A stretch of 5,648 nucleotides of DNA from an uncultured Lachnospiraceae bacterium (GCA_946409475.1 CAMJWQ010000234.1:1-5648); one strand, 5' to 3'; shown: positions 1-5,589, counted from the first letter of the stretch. Translations and numbers: made by a program. Notes: a model not told the origin generated them from the letters alone.

Positions 1-270
1 GGGATATCCTTCCAGCAGTTTGATGATTATCCCACGATTTCCACAGCACTTAGTGCCGGAGAAGTGGATGCCTTTTGCGTGGATAAATCCATTCTTGCAG
101 CGTATCAAACGGATACCCGCTCTTATATTGACGACAAGTTTGCACCACAGGAATACGGTGTGGCTACTGCCAAAGGCTCCGGACTTTCGGAAGTAGTGGA
201 AGAACTGATGACCGGATGGCTGGCTGATGGAACCATCGACGGATTAATCACGGAAAACGGATTAGATTAA
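1..270 (+). CDS. Amino-acid ABC transporter solute-binding protein, C-terminal part (5' truncated by window edge)
   Basis: This is the last 89 codons of a family 3 extracellular solute-binding protein, the lipoprotein that captures a polar amino acid outside the membrane and delivers it to the ABC permease. The frame is open from base 1, so the true start lies upstream. Visible family signs are the 'ALSAGEVDAFCVDKSIL' block (the hinge-side segment that recurs in GlnH/HisJ-type proteins as G-x-v-D-A-f-x-x-D), the later 'YGVATAKGSGL' strand, and the terminal 'LADGTIDGLI' helix matching the usual 'l.aDGtyd.i..kw' ending. It ends normally at TAA. Two permease genes follow on the same strand, which supports the assignment. 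The substrate cannot be told from this part; glutamate, glutamine, aspartate, histidine, arginine or cystine are all possible. Confidence 0.9.
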   Translation, partial: GISFQQFDDYPTISTALSAGEVDAFCVDKSILAAYQTDTRSYIDDKFAPQEYGVATAKGSGLSEVVEELMTGWLADGTIDGLITENGLD

Positions 271-316
271 GCTGGTACTGTTATTCACCAAAACTTACGC
301 AACGCAGTACACTACG

Positions 317-337
317 GGCTTCGTGTTACACGAAGCC
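317..337 (+). terminator. Stem-loop after the binding-protein gene (possible weak terminator or 3' stabiliser)
   Basis: A perfect 9-bp inverted repeat (GGCTTCGTG, then TTA, then CACGAAGCC) lies 46 bp after the binding-protein stop. Only three T follow the stem, so it would be a poor intrinsic terminator. In ABC operons, hairpins placed after the binding-protein gene are known to protect its mRNA end or to cause partial termination; that role here is inference. Its right arm is also used by the larger hairpin at 331-387, so the two cannot form together. Confidence 0.6.
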
Positions 338-387
338 TTTATGCTATATAGGAAATGTTTGGTTTCCTGTATGGCATAAACGCTTCG
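331..387 (+). promoter_or_regulatory. Long imperfect hairpin competing with the 317-337 stem-loop
   Basis: Positions 331-336 (CGAAGC) pair with 382-387 (GCTTCG). After one C-C mismatch (337/381), 338-355 pairs with 363-380 in an 18-position arm containing two G-U pairs, around a 7-base loop at 356-362. This gives a stem of about 24 pairs between the binding-protein and permease genes. There is no T-run after it, so it is more likely an mRNA-stability or processing barrier than a terminator. The alternation with the upstream hairpin recalls attenuator designs, but no leader peptide or ligand-binding fold is seen. The hairpin ends 45 bp before the permease start codon and does not cover its ribosome binding site. 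Confidence 0.6.
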
Positions 388-432
388 AATCATTCTATGA
401 AAATCACATAAAATAATAAAGGAGGAAAATAT

Positions 433-1164
433 ATGGCTGGTATCTTTTCGGCAAATGCATGGGAAAAAGTTTGGGTATATCGGGGGACCTTCTTACTGGG
501 ACTTTCTAATACGGCATTAACGGCTATAGCAGCCCTGCTGCTGTCGTTGTTTTTAGGTATTATATTTGGTCTAATGGCAACCAGCGGCAAAAAAGGACTT
601 CTTTTCATCAGCCGTATCTACGTGGAGATTATTCAAAATACACCGTTGATTTTACAATTGTGTTTTTTGTATTATGCTTTGGCATTTTCAAAAAACAGTA
701 TCGGAATCATACCTACGGGTATGATAGCTATTGGAATTTACCATGGAGCCTATATGGCAGAGGTGGTACGTGCCGGTATTCAGTCTATTCCTAAAGGCCA
801 GTTTGAGGCTGCCCAGTCCCAGGGGTTTCATTATGTGGGACAGATGTATTATATCATTCTCCCTCAAAGCATTAAGATTATCCTTCCACCCATGGTAAAT
901 CAGGTGGTAAATCTCATAAAAAACACCTCCTGCCTTTATATTATAGGGGGTGCGGACCTGATATCCCTGACCTACAGCTTTGTAACAGGTGCCTCTACAG
1001 GAGGAGCTTATGCACCTGCCTACATCGTCAGCGGATTACTTTTCTTTATTGTATGCTTTCCCCTCTCTACGGTGGCAAGCATCTGGGAAAATTCTCTGAA
1101 GAAAAGAGATGTAAAAACGAATACACTGAGGGACGCTGGTGATGAAAGGATGGTGGTTGAATGA
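433..1164 (+). CDS. Amino-acid ABC transporter permease (HisM/GlnP family), first subunit
   Basis: A 243-aa integral membrane subunit of a polar amino-acid importer, of normal family length. It begins with a hydrophobic helix around residues 20-48. Next comes the hallmark 'YVEIIQNTPLILQL' (63-76), matching the family's 'y.e.~rgTPll.Ql', then a helix around 95-112. The cytoplasmic EAA coupling loop follows, 'IPKGQFEAAQSQGF' (119-132) leading into 'ILPQSIKIILPP' (142-153), which docks on the ATPase. A last membrane helix lies near 195-215, followed by a charged tail. The start has a strong AAAGGAGG site (418-425) 7 bases upstream. The stop overlaps the next permease start in ATGA, so the two subunits are translationally coupled and probably form a heterodimer. 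The ATPase partner is not in the window. Confidence 0.95.
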   Translation: MAGIFSANAWEKVWVYRGTFLLGLSNTALTAIAALLLSLFLGIIFGLMATSGKKGLLFISRIYVEIIQNTPLILQLCFLYYALAFSKNSIGIIPTGMIAIGIYHGAYMAEVVRAGIQSIPKGQFEAAQSQGFHYVGQMYYIILPQSIKIILPPMVNQVVNLIKNTSCLYIIGGADLISLTYSFVTGASTGGAYAPAYIVSGLLFFIVCFPLSTVASIWENSLKKRDVKTNTLRDAGDERMVVE

Positions 1165-1901
1165 ATACTCTGGAAGGAAGTCTTTCCATATTAAAAAATC
1201 CGGCCATACTTCTTTATATTCTAAAGGGAGTAGGTTTTACTTTAGTGATATCTGTTATAGCTGTTGGGATCGGTATTCTGTCAGGCTCTGTATTGGCCCT
1301 GGTAAGAAATTATTGCAATTCAGGAAAAAGCAGAATTTTTAAATGGATGGCGGTAGCTTATATTGAAATCTTCAGAAATACCCCGTTACTGTTATGGATA
1401 TTCATTTGTCTTGTATTTTGTCCCAGCCCCGAGTTTTTTACCCATAAGATGCTGGGACTGTCGTCTGTGGAGATTAAGATATTGTTTAAGGCAGCCGTGG
1501 CTTTAATCCTGTTTACTTCATCAGTTATTGCAGAAATTGTTCGGGGAGGCTTGAATTCCGTAGCTCATGGCCAGTTTGAGGCGGGACATTCTCAGGGCTT
1601 CCATATTGTGCAGGTCATGATTTATATCGTATTGCCTCAGGCCTATCGAAATATCGTTCCGACCTTATTAAGCCAGGTAATCACTACCATAAAGGATTCT
1701 TCTTATCTTGCCAATGTGGCAACTATAGAGTTAATGGCGAGAACGAAACAACTGTTAAGCTCCGCATATAATTATAATGGGCTGGGAACGGTAAATGTAT
1801 CCGATGTATTTGTTCTTTTCGGATTTGCAGCTCTGATATATTTTATCATTAATTTTTTCTTATCTTCATTAGTGAGATATTTTCAGAAACAGGCAGCATA
1901 A
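1161..1901 (+). CDS. Amino-acid ABC transporter permease (HisM/GlnP family), second subunit
   Basis: A 246-aa membrane permease paralogous to the preceding one. It shows 'YIEIFRNTPLLLWIF' (67-81), the EAA loop 'AHGQFEAGHSQGF' (135-147) and 'YIVLPQAYRNIVP' (155-167). Hydrophobic spans lie near residues 19-48, 72-88, 105-125 and 215-237, consistent with the five-helix type I importer fold. Two permeases in tandem are usual for glutamate/aspartate, histidine and similar systems, where they form the heterodimeric channel. The ATG lies inside the previous gene's last codons (ATGA overlap) with only a weak upstream AAAGGA (1145-1150), so initiation probably depends on translation of the first permease. 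One difference from the first subunit is an insert near 86-103 (PSPEFFTHKMLGLSSVE) in an external loop. Confidence 0.94.
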   Translation: MNTLEGSLSILKNPAILLYILKGVGFTLVISVIAVGIGILSGSVLALVRNYCNSGKSRIFKWMAVAYIEIFRNTPLLLWIFICLVFCPSPEFFTHKMLGLSSVEIKILFKAAVALILFTSSVIAEIVRGGLNSVAHGQFEAGHSQGFHIVQVMIYIVLPQAYRNIVPTLLSQVITTIKDSSYLANVATIELMARTKQLLSSAYNYNGLGTVNVSDVFVLFGFAALIYFIINFFLSSLVRYFQKQAA

Positions 1902-1906
1902 TTTTT

Positions 1907-1913
1907 AAGGAGG
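1907..1913 (+). promoter_or_regulatory. Ribosome binding site that fixes the start of the kinase-like gene
   Basis: AAGGAGG directly abuts an in-frame ATG at 1914, which is too close for initiation, and stands 9 bases before a second in-frame ATG at 1923. The second ATG is therefore the likely start; the three codons between (M-V-I) would not be translated. Confidence 0.8.
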
Positions 1914-1922
1914 ATGGTAATT

Positions 1923-2522
1923 ATGGAAAAGTATGTTGTGACTATTTCCAGACAGTTTGCCAGTCTGGGAAGAACCATAGCGCAGATTATGTCTGAAAAC
2001 CTGCAAATTATTTTTTACGACAGGGATATCGTAGAGGCTACCGCCAGGAGAATGGGGCAGCCTGTATCCGTAATCAGTAATGAGGAAGAAAATGCCCAGT
2101 CCGTTTTCTTTCGCCGGCAGTATCCTTTGGGTATGGAGGTAGCCAATATGCAGGATGAAATTTTTCATGTCCAGAGTAATATCATTCGCGATTTAGCGGA
2201 TAAAGAATCCTGCATTCTGGTAGGAAGATGTGCCGGTAATGTATTGAAGGACCATTCCCGCTGCCTTAATATTTATGTTTATGCTCCTGTTGAGGCCCGT
2301 TTGCGCAACTGTATCGAGGTCTTAAAAATGGATCCTAAAACGGCCAGGAAAATGATCCGTACCGTAGATAAGGCCAGAGAGAATTATCGATACCGCTACT
2401 GTCCGGAAGCACGGAATGCCTATGATGGTTATGATATTATGATTGACAGCAGTAAGTATGGAGTGGATAAAACGGCTGAGATATTAACGGATATGACCCG
2501 CAATATATTCACGCACGAATAG
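1923..2522 (+). CDS. Cytidylate kinase-like family protein
   Basis: A 199-aa protein recognisable as the cytidylate kinase-like family, P-loop NMP-kinase-fold proteins common in clostridia whose substrate is mostly unproven. Visible marks are the N-terminal strand and nucleotide loop 'VVTISRQFASLGRTIA' (5-20), 'FYDRDIVEATARRMG' (31-45), the central 'ILVGRCAGNVLKD' (98-110), 'IYVYAPVEARLR' (117-128), the arginine-rich lid 'VDKARENYRYRY' (148-159) and 'DIMIDSS' (171-177). Several family members read GSGGR in the loop; here it is ASLGR, with two glycines replaced, so ATP binding may be altered. It starts 21 bp after the second permease with a strong SD and is probably the last gene of the transport operon. 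That linkage suggests a nucleotide- or signal-related accessory role, but transport control is only inference. I would not name it cmk. Confidence 0.88.
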   Translation: MEKYVVTISRQFASLGRTIAQIMSENLQIIFYDRDIVEATARRMGQPVSVISNEEENAQSVFFRRQYPLGMEVANMQDEIFHVQSNIIRDLADKESCILVGRCAGNVLKDHSRCLNIYVYAPVEARLRNCIEVLKMDPKTARKMIRTVDKARENYRYRYCPEARNAYDGYDIMIDSSKYGVDKTAEILTDMTRNIFTHE

Positions 2523-2626
2523 GATAAAAGGAAATAAAAATTAATCATAATAATAGCACTGCCCATACATTTTCTATCCTTTGTACGCATATACATGGAA
2601 AAAAGGACAAGAAGGGATCTGGAAAT

Positions 2627-2782
2627 ATGAAAAATAAGCAGCTGCTGTTATATCGTTTCCATAACCCGAATACGCCAAAAGATACGGAGGCGTACTTAAT
2701 AAAATGGATTATTGAGATTAATAAAAATAAGCTGGAAAAAATGCTGCTGGAAGTGATTCAAAAAAATGGTGAGTGCCGATAA
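2627..2782 (+). CDS. Small hypothetical protein (51 aa) upstream of the serine recombinase
   Basis: An open frame of 51 codons with ATG at 2627 and a GAAGGGA ribosome site (2611-2617) 9 bases upstream, ending in TAA with a second in-frame TAA two codons on. The product begins 'MKNKQLLLYRFHNPNTPKD' and continues as a probable amphipathic helix rich in I, L, E and K ('WIIEINKNKLEKMLLEVIQ', residues 27-45). It has no signal peptide or membrane segment. I do not recognise the family. Its reading direction and position, 230 bp before a large serine recombinase, fit a small accessory gene of a recombinase element (for example a recombination-directionality or DNA-binding factor), but nothing in the sequence proves that. 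It could also be a spurious frame; the good SD and protein-like composition argue for a real gene. Confidence 0.5.
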   Translation: MKNKQLLLYRFHNPNTPKDTEAYLIKWIIEINKNKLEKMLLEVIQKNGECR

Positions 2783-2933
2783 CGTTAACTTTTCTGTAAA
2801 ACTTCTAATGAAATAGACAGGGCAATCAATTCCTTTAACCGATCAAGAGAATCTATTGACGATGCTAAAATACATGAAACGGCAAAAAATGCAATTATGG
2901 AATTAAAAAAAAATATTATAGAAATACAATTAT

Positions 2934-2975
2934 GGAAAAAGACTGACTTTGCTCTTGCAAGGCCAGTCTTTTTCC
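2934..2975 (+). terminator. Long hairpin, probable bidirectional terminator
   Basis: A perfect 12-bp inverted repeat (GGAAAAAGACTG at 2934-2945, CAGTCTTTTTCC at 2964-2975) encloses, after an A-C mismatch, a further 6-pair stem (2947-2952 with 2957-2962, one G-U pair) capped by the tetraloop TCTT. Read on either strand, a GACTG...CAGTC core is preceded by five A and followed by five T, the layout of a bidirectional rho-independent terminator. It would stop transcripts arriving from the small ORF or the transporter operon before they reach the recombinase gene. Confidence 0.8.
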
Positions 2976-2983
2976 AGTATATT
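2955..2983 (+). promoter_or_regulatory. Candidate promoter of the recombinase gene, -35 box inside the hairpin
   Basis: TTGCAA (2955-2960, four of six consensus bases) and TATATT (2978-2983, five of six) are separated by exactly 17 bases. Transcription would start near 2990, leaving about 25 bases before the recombinase ATG at 3016, whose SD is AAAGGA (3001-3006). The -35 box occupies the loop and inner stem of the terminator hairpin. The promoter is predicted from consensus and position only. Confidence 0.45.
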
Positions 2984-3015
2984 ACAAATAAGAGGAACGG
3001 AAAGGAATTTGAAAT

Positions 3016-4617
3016 ATGAATGTAGCAGCCTATTGTCGTGTTTCCACTGACAAAAGTGATCAGCTGAACAGCTTGGAAACCCAGAAAAAATTCTTTGAAG
3101 AATATTGCAAGCGGAATCATTTACGTTTAATAGAAATCTACGCAGATGAAGGTCTTTCCGGAACGAAGATTAAAAACCGCAAGGAATTTCTCCGATTGCT
3201 CAGGGATGCGGAGAAGGGGCTTTTTGAAGAGGTTTTGGTAAAGGATGTTTCCCGTATGGCCCGTAATACGGTTGACCTTTTACAAAGCGTACGAAGGCTG
3301 AAGGCATTGCAGATCGAAACGGTTTTTATTACTGCGGATATGTGTACGCTTGGAAACTCGGAGTTTGTCCTTACCCTTATGGGAGCAATGGCCCAGGAGG
3401 AGTCCTCCAACACCTCCAAACGTGTCAAATTCGGTAAGAAGGAAAATGCAAAGAAGGGTAAAGTGCCAAATATGGTTTATGGATATGATAAAACAAAAGG
3501 AGATTATTTTCACTTATCGGTCAATCCGGATGAATCCAGGGTCGTAAAGCAAATTTTTGACTGGTACACGGAGGGCGGATATGGTGCCAATAAGATTGCC
3601 AATATGTTAAACAGCAGGGGCATTACCACCAAGCGGAGCTGTGAATGGACTCAGAATGCCGTAAGCCGAATTCTGAAAAATGAAATTTATATCGGTAAAA
3701 TCATAAACGGAAAGGAAGAGGTATCTGATTTTCTTACCGGTTCCCGCGTGGAAAAGGAGGAGAGTGAGTGGATGATTACGGAAAAACCGGAGTTGGCCAT
3801 TATCAGTGATAAAGAGTTTCAGCAGGCTCAAAGGATCATCGGTCAAAGAGATAGGGCTTTTAAAAGGAATAAAGTAAGGCAGAGCAATAAATTTGTGTTC
3901 AGTACCCTGATAAAATGTGCGGAATGCGGATACTCCTTCCGGCGAATGGAGCGTACCTATCAGAATACTTATGTATGGTGGGCCTGCAGCGGACGGAACA
4001 GCAACGGAGCCGGCAGCTGCAGCAATAAAACAAAAATCCCGGAAGAGGACCTGCTAACAGCCATACGTATGTATTTATCCGGTATTTTTGTACATAAGGA
4101 AAAAATCATACAAAATATGCTTACGGAATGCAACCGGATTTATAAGGCAAAAGAGGATAATGAGGCAAACATAAAAAAGCTGCAGACAAAGCTCCAGAAG
4201 CTGCAAAAAACAAAGGACAAGTATATGCAGATGTTCATTGATGATTTAATTTCCCGGGAAGAATTAAAAGAAAAGGTAAGAACGCTGAACGAGCAGATAG
4301 AAAAAAAAGACAACCAATTAAAAATAGTATCCTTCAATATGGATAAAGGAGACCGGATAGAAAAAATCCTTGAGGACACCTTTTCGAATATGCAAGCGTT
4401 CCTCTCCATGGAGGAAACCACCAATTCCCAGTTAAAGAAGGTAATAAACCGGATTTTGGTACAAAAGGACGGTACCATAGATATTTATCTGAATCTGTTC
4501 CATGATACGGGCATCCGTGCGGAGAAGGCAATGAAGGATACGGATGAAATATTTGGGGATGTTCTTGAGATTAGTTCGGAAAATATGGAAAGGTGCCGCC
4601 ACAAAACGGATATGTAA
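3016..4617 (+). CDS. Large serine recombinase (site-specific integrase/transposase, TnpX-like)
   Basis: A 533-aa serine recombinase that would cut and rejoin attachment sites through a covalent 5'-phosphoserine, integrating or excising a mobile element. The resolvase domain (about 2-140) has 'YCRVSTD' with nucleophile S10 and R8, the 'LETQ' helix (20-23), 'GLSGTKIKNR' (46-55), and 'KDVSRMARN' (76-84) with active-site arginines R80 and R83. The recombinase domain (about 150-280) includes 'VYGYDK', 'GYGANKIANMLNSRGI' and 'VSRILKNEIYIGKI'. A zinc ribbon carries C301, C304, C324 and C335. A coiled coil spans about 370-440, then a C-terminal tail. Catalytic and zinc residues are all present, so it looks intact. 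The start has AAAGGA 9 bases upstream. It is a lone recombinase with no recognisable cargo beside it, inserted between a transport operon and a convergent merR gene. Confidence 0.95.
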   Translation: MNVAAYCRVSTDKSDQLNSLETQKKFFEEYCKRNHLRLIEIYADEGLSGTKIKNRKEFLRLLRDAEKGLFEEVLVKDVSRMARNTVDLLQSVRRLKALQIETVFITADMCTLGNSEFVLTLMGAMAQEESSNTSKRVKFGKKENAKKGKVPNMVYGYDKTKGDYFHLSVNPDESRVVKQIFDWYTEGGYGANKIANMLNSRGITTKRSCEWTQNAVSRILKNEIYIGKIINGKEEVSDFLTGSRVEKEESEWMITEKPELAIISDKEFQQAQRIIGQRDRAFKRNKVRQSNKFVFSTLIKCAECGYSFRRMERTYQNTYVWWACSGRNSNGAGSCSNKTKIPEEDLLTAIRMYLSGIFVHKEKIIQNMLTECNRIYKAKEDNEANIKKLQTKLQKLQKTKDKYMQMFIDDLISREELKEKVRTLNEQIEKKDNQLKIVSFNMDKGDRIEKILEDTFSNMQAFLSMEETTNSQLKKVINRILVQKDGTIDIYLNLFHDTGIRAEKAMKDTDEIFGDVLEISSENMERCRHKTDM

Positions 4618-4628
4618 AATGTAAAAAA

Positions 4629-4650
4629 AGAATGTCTAATCATTTATTCT
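4629..4650 (-). terminator. Weak hairpin plus T-run at the end of the merR gene
   Basis: On the minus strand AGAAT (4650-4646) can pair with ATTCT (4633-4629), followed by a run of T (4628-4623). The stem is only 5 A/T-rich pairs with a 12-base loop and overlaps the last codons of the merR gene, so termination would be weak. It is the only terminator-like element in the 18-bp gap between the two convergent genes. Confidence 0.25.
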
Positions 4651-5457
4651 GATCTGAAGTGTGGTAATGTATTCATCCGTATTGTTTGTCTCGTAATAGT
4701 CAATAACACAAAACTGAAATAAATCACCGTTCGTACGAAGATTATGCTCTTCTATATATTTTTTTAATTTTTTTCCGCTCCTGGCAGAAGCCCCCTGGTC
4801 TCCGCTGTAGGAAATGCTGAGATACTTTCCTTTTGGCAGGGTGAAGCTTGGCTCTACAGTCAGAAAATCGTTGACAATAAAGACTTCACAGATTTTATAA
4901 CGGTAATCGTCGATTATGGTATCCTGTGCCAGCCGATAACCATCAGAGCGGCCAATCATATTTTGGAGATTAAGGTTGCTGTATTTAATGTAGGAGCTGA
5001 TATAATAGTCTATTTCAGAGGGGGCAATATCTCCGTCGGCAATATGCAGGCACTTACGCTCCGGCTCATGAATAATTTTTATTGTATCATAGGCAGGATT
5101 ACTTATGGAAGCATCAAGGAGCTTAATGCGCTGGCCGATAAATTCCTTTGTAGACTGCATCCTGGTTATCTCAGCATCAATAATGGACGTTTCTTTTAAA
5201 AGCATCTCCTTTGTTGCAGACAGGTTGCGATCATGAAAGGCTTCCCGTATCTGTGCATAAGAGAAATGGAGCTCTCTTAATTCGCGAATGATATTAAGCT
5301 TTGTTAAATCCTTACCATCATAGTAGCGGTAATTATTATCCGGATTTCTTTTCGGCGTTAAAAGTCCGATTTCTTCATAGTAACGTAAGGTATCAACACC
5401 GATTCCATATAGCTGGGAAACCTGATTAATTCGTAAGCGGGATTTATTTTGCTGCAT
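4636..5457 (-). CDS. MerR-family transcriptional regulator with GyrI-like effector-binding domain
   Basis: A 273-aa cytoplasmic regulator of the BmrR/BltR type. The winged-helix DNA-binding domain spans about 8-77, with 'LRINQVSQLYGIGVDTLRYY' (8-27), 'EEIGLLTPKRNPDNNYRYY' (28-46) and 'LNIIRELRELHFSYAQI' (54-70). A dimerisation coiled coil follows at about 80-118, then a C-terminal GyrI-like domain (about 125-271) of the sort that binds hydrophobic or cationic drugs, with 'LPKGKYLSISYSGD' (207-220) as its typical strand pair. The three cysteines (136, 190, 250) are scattered, so metal sensing is unlikely. The start at 5457 has AAGGGAGT on the minus strand 9 bases upstream. It is convergent with the recombinase and divergent from a gene beyond the right edge whose promoter has the MerR signature, so it most likely activates that gene. 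The ligand is unknown. Confidence 0.93.
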   Translation of the reverse strand: MQQNKSRLRINQVSQLYGIGVDTLRYYEEIGLLTPKRNPDNNYRYYDGKDLTKLNIIRELRELHFSYAQIREAFHDRNLSATKEMLLKETSIIDAEITRMQSTKEFIGQRIKLLDASISNPAYDTIKIIHEPERKCLHIADGDIAPSEIDYYISSYIKYSNLNLQNMIGRSDGYRLAQDTIIDDYRYKICEVFIVNDFLTVEPSFTLPKGKYLSISYSGDQGASARSGKKLKKYIEEHNLRTNGDLFQFCVIDYYETNNTDEYITTLQIRIND

Positions 5458-5491
5458 ATATGACCGACTCCCTTATCTGTATTTTTTAAAA

Positions 5492-5520
5492 AGTGTACGC
5501 TTTTCGACAGAGCAAGTCAA
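5492..5520 (-). promoter_or_regulatory. Promoter of the merR gene
   Basis: On the minus strand TTGACT (5520-5515) and TACACT (5497-5492) are separated by 17 bases, a good housekeeping sigma promoter. Transcription would start near 5485, leaving a leader of roughly 28 bases that includes the AAGGGAGT ribosome site (5474-5467). It lies about 40 bp from the divergent operator, so autoregulation is possible but not shown. Confidence 0.7.
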
Positions 5521-5558
5521 TAAGAAATATAAAAATAGGAAAACGTCCAAAAAAAGTA

Positions 5559-5589
5559 TTGACTTTGGGTTATTCCCAGGGTTTATACT
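5559..5589 (+). promoter_or_regulatory. MerR-type promoter with 19-bp spacer, for a gene right of the window
   Basis: TTGACT (5559-5564) and TATACT (5584-5589) are both close to consensus but are spaced 19 bases apart instead of 17. Such over-long spacers are the hallmark of promoters activated by MerR proteins, which untwist the DNA so that RNA polymerase can use both boxes. It points away from the adjacent merR gene and would start transcription near 5597, so the target gene begins at or beyond the right edge. The remaining 52 bases are a leader with no coding frame that I can support. Confidence 0.8.
5562..5582 (+). promoter_or_regulatory. Probable MerR-protein operator
   Basis: A 21-bp dyad centred on 5572 lies almost wholly within the 19-bp spacer. 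The outer pair AC/GT (5562-5563 with 5581-5582) and the inner TGGG/CCCA (5566-5569 with 5575-5578) match, with two mismatched positions between them and a 5-base centre. MerR-family operators normally sit exactly here, between the -35 and -10 boxes, and the MerR gene is adjacent. Confidence 0.7.

Larger units (their letters stand above)
2789..3019 (+). pseudogene. Start-less open frame, possible gene remnant before the recombinase
   Basis: In the same frame as the 51-codon ORF, and after its two closely spaced TAA stops, the sequence stays open for 76 codons until a TGA that overlaps the recombinase ATG. Its first part reads like a charged helix ('NEIDRAINSFNRSRESIDD', then 'AKNAIMELKKNIIEIQLW'). 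No ATG or ribosome site lies at its beginning, and its second half runs through the terminator hairpin at 2934-2975. It may be the decayed tail of a longer gene that once ran into the recombinase, or chance openness. No homologue is recognised, so this is a tentative call. Confidence 0.2.

Noticed and set aside
275..310. Inverted repeat GTACTG/CAGTAC with a 24-base loop after the binding-protein gene
   Set aside because: A six-pair stem with a long loop is expected by chance, and it is far weaker than the hairpins that follow.
390..608. Minus-strand open frame opposite the start of the first permease
   Set aside because: It overlaps a clear permease coding region, has no family features, and its product is just the complement of the membrane-helix codons.
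1139..1342. Plus-strand open frame overlapping the permease junction
   Set aside because: It is out of frame with two well-supported permeases and its composition is not protein-like.
1914..1922. Upstream ATG for the kinase-like protein
   Set aside because: The SD AAGGAGG touches this ATG with no spacer; the ATG at 1923 has normal 9-base spacing.
2523..2626. Terminator or promoter after the kinase-like gene
   Set aside because: Only scattered short inverted repeats (AGGATA/TATCCT) with long loops are present and there is no T-run after a stem; no -35/-10 pair with acceptable spacing was found.
2595..2630. 11-codon leader frame whose TGA overlaps the ATG of the 51-aa ORF (ATGA)
   Set aside because: There is no ribosome site in front of it and it is too short to separate from chance; noted only as a possible coupling arrangement.
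2785..3120. Minus-strand frame (111 codons) over the recombinase upstream region
   Set aside because: It crosses the terminator hairpin and the recombinase N-terminus, has no SD, and its F/I-rich product reflects complementing A-rich DNA.
4140..4478. Minus-strand frame opposite the recombinase coiled coil
   Set aside because: The repetitive F/S-rich product is the antisense of K/E-rich coiled-coil codons.
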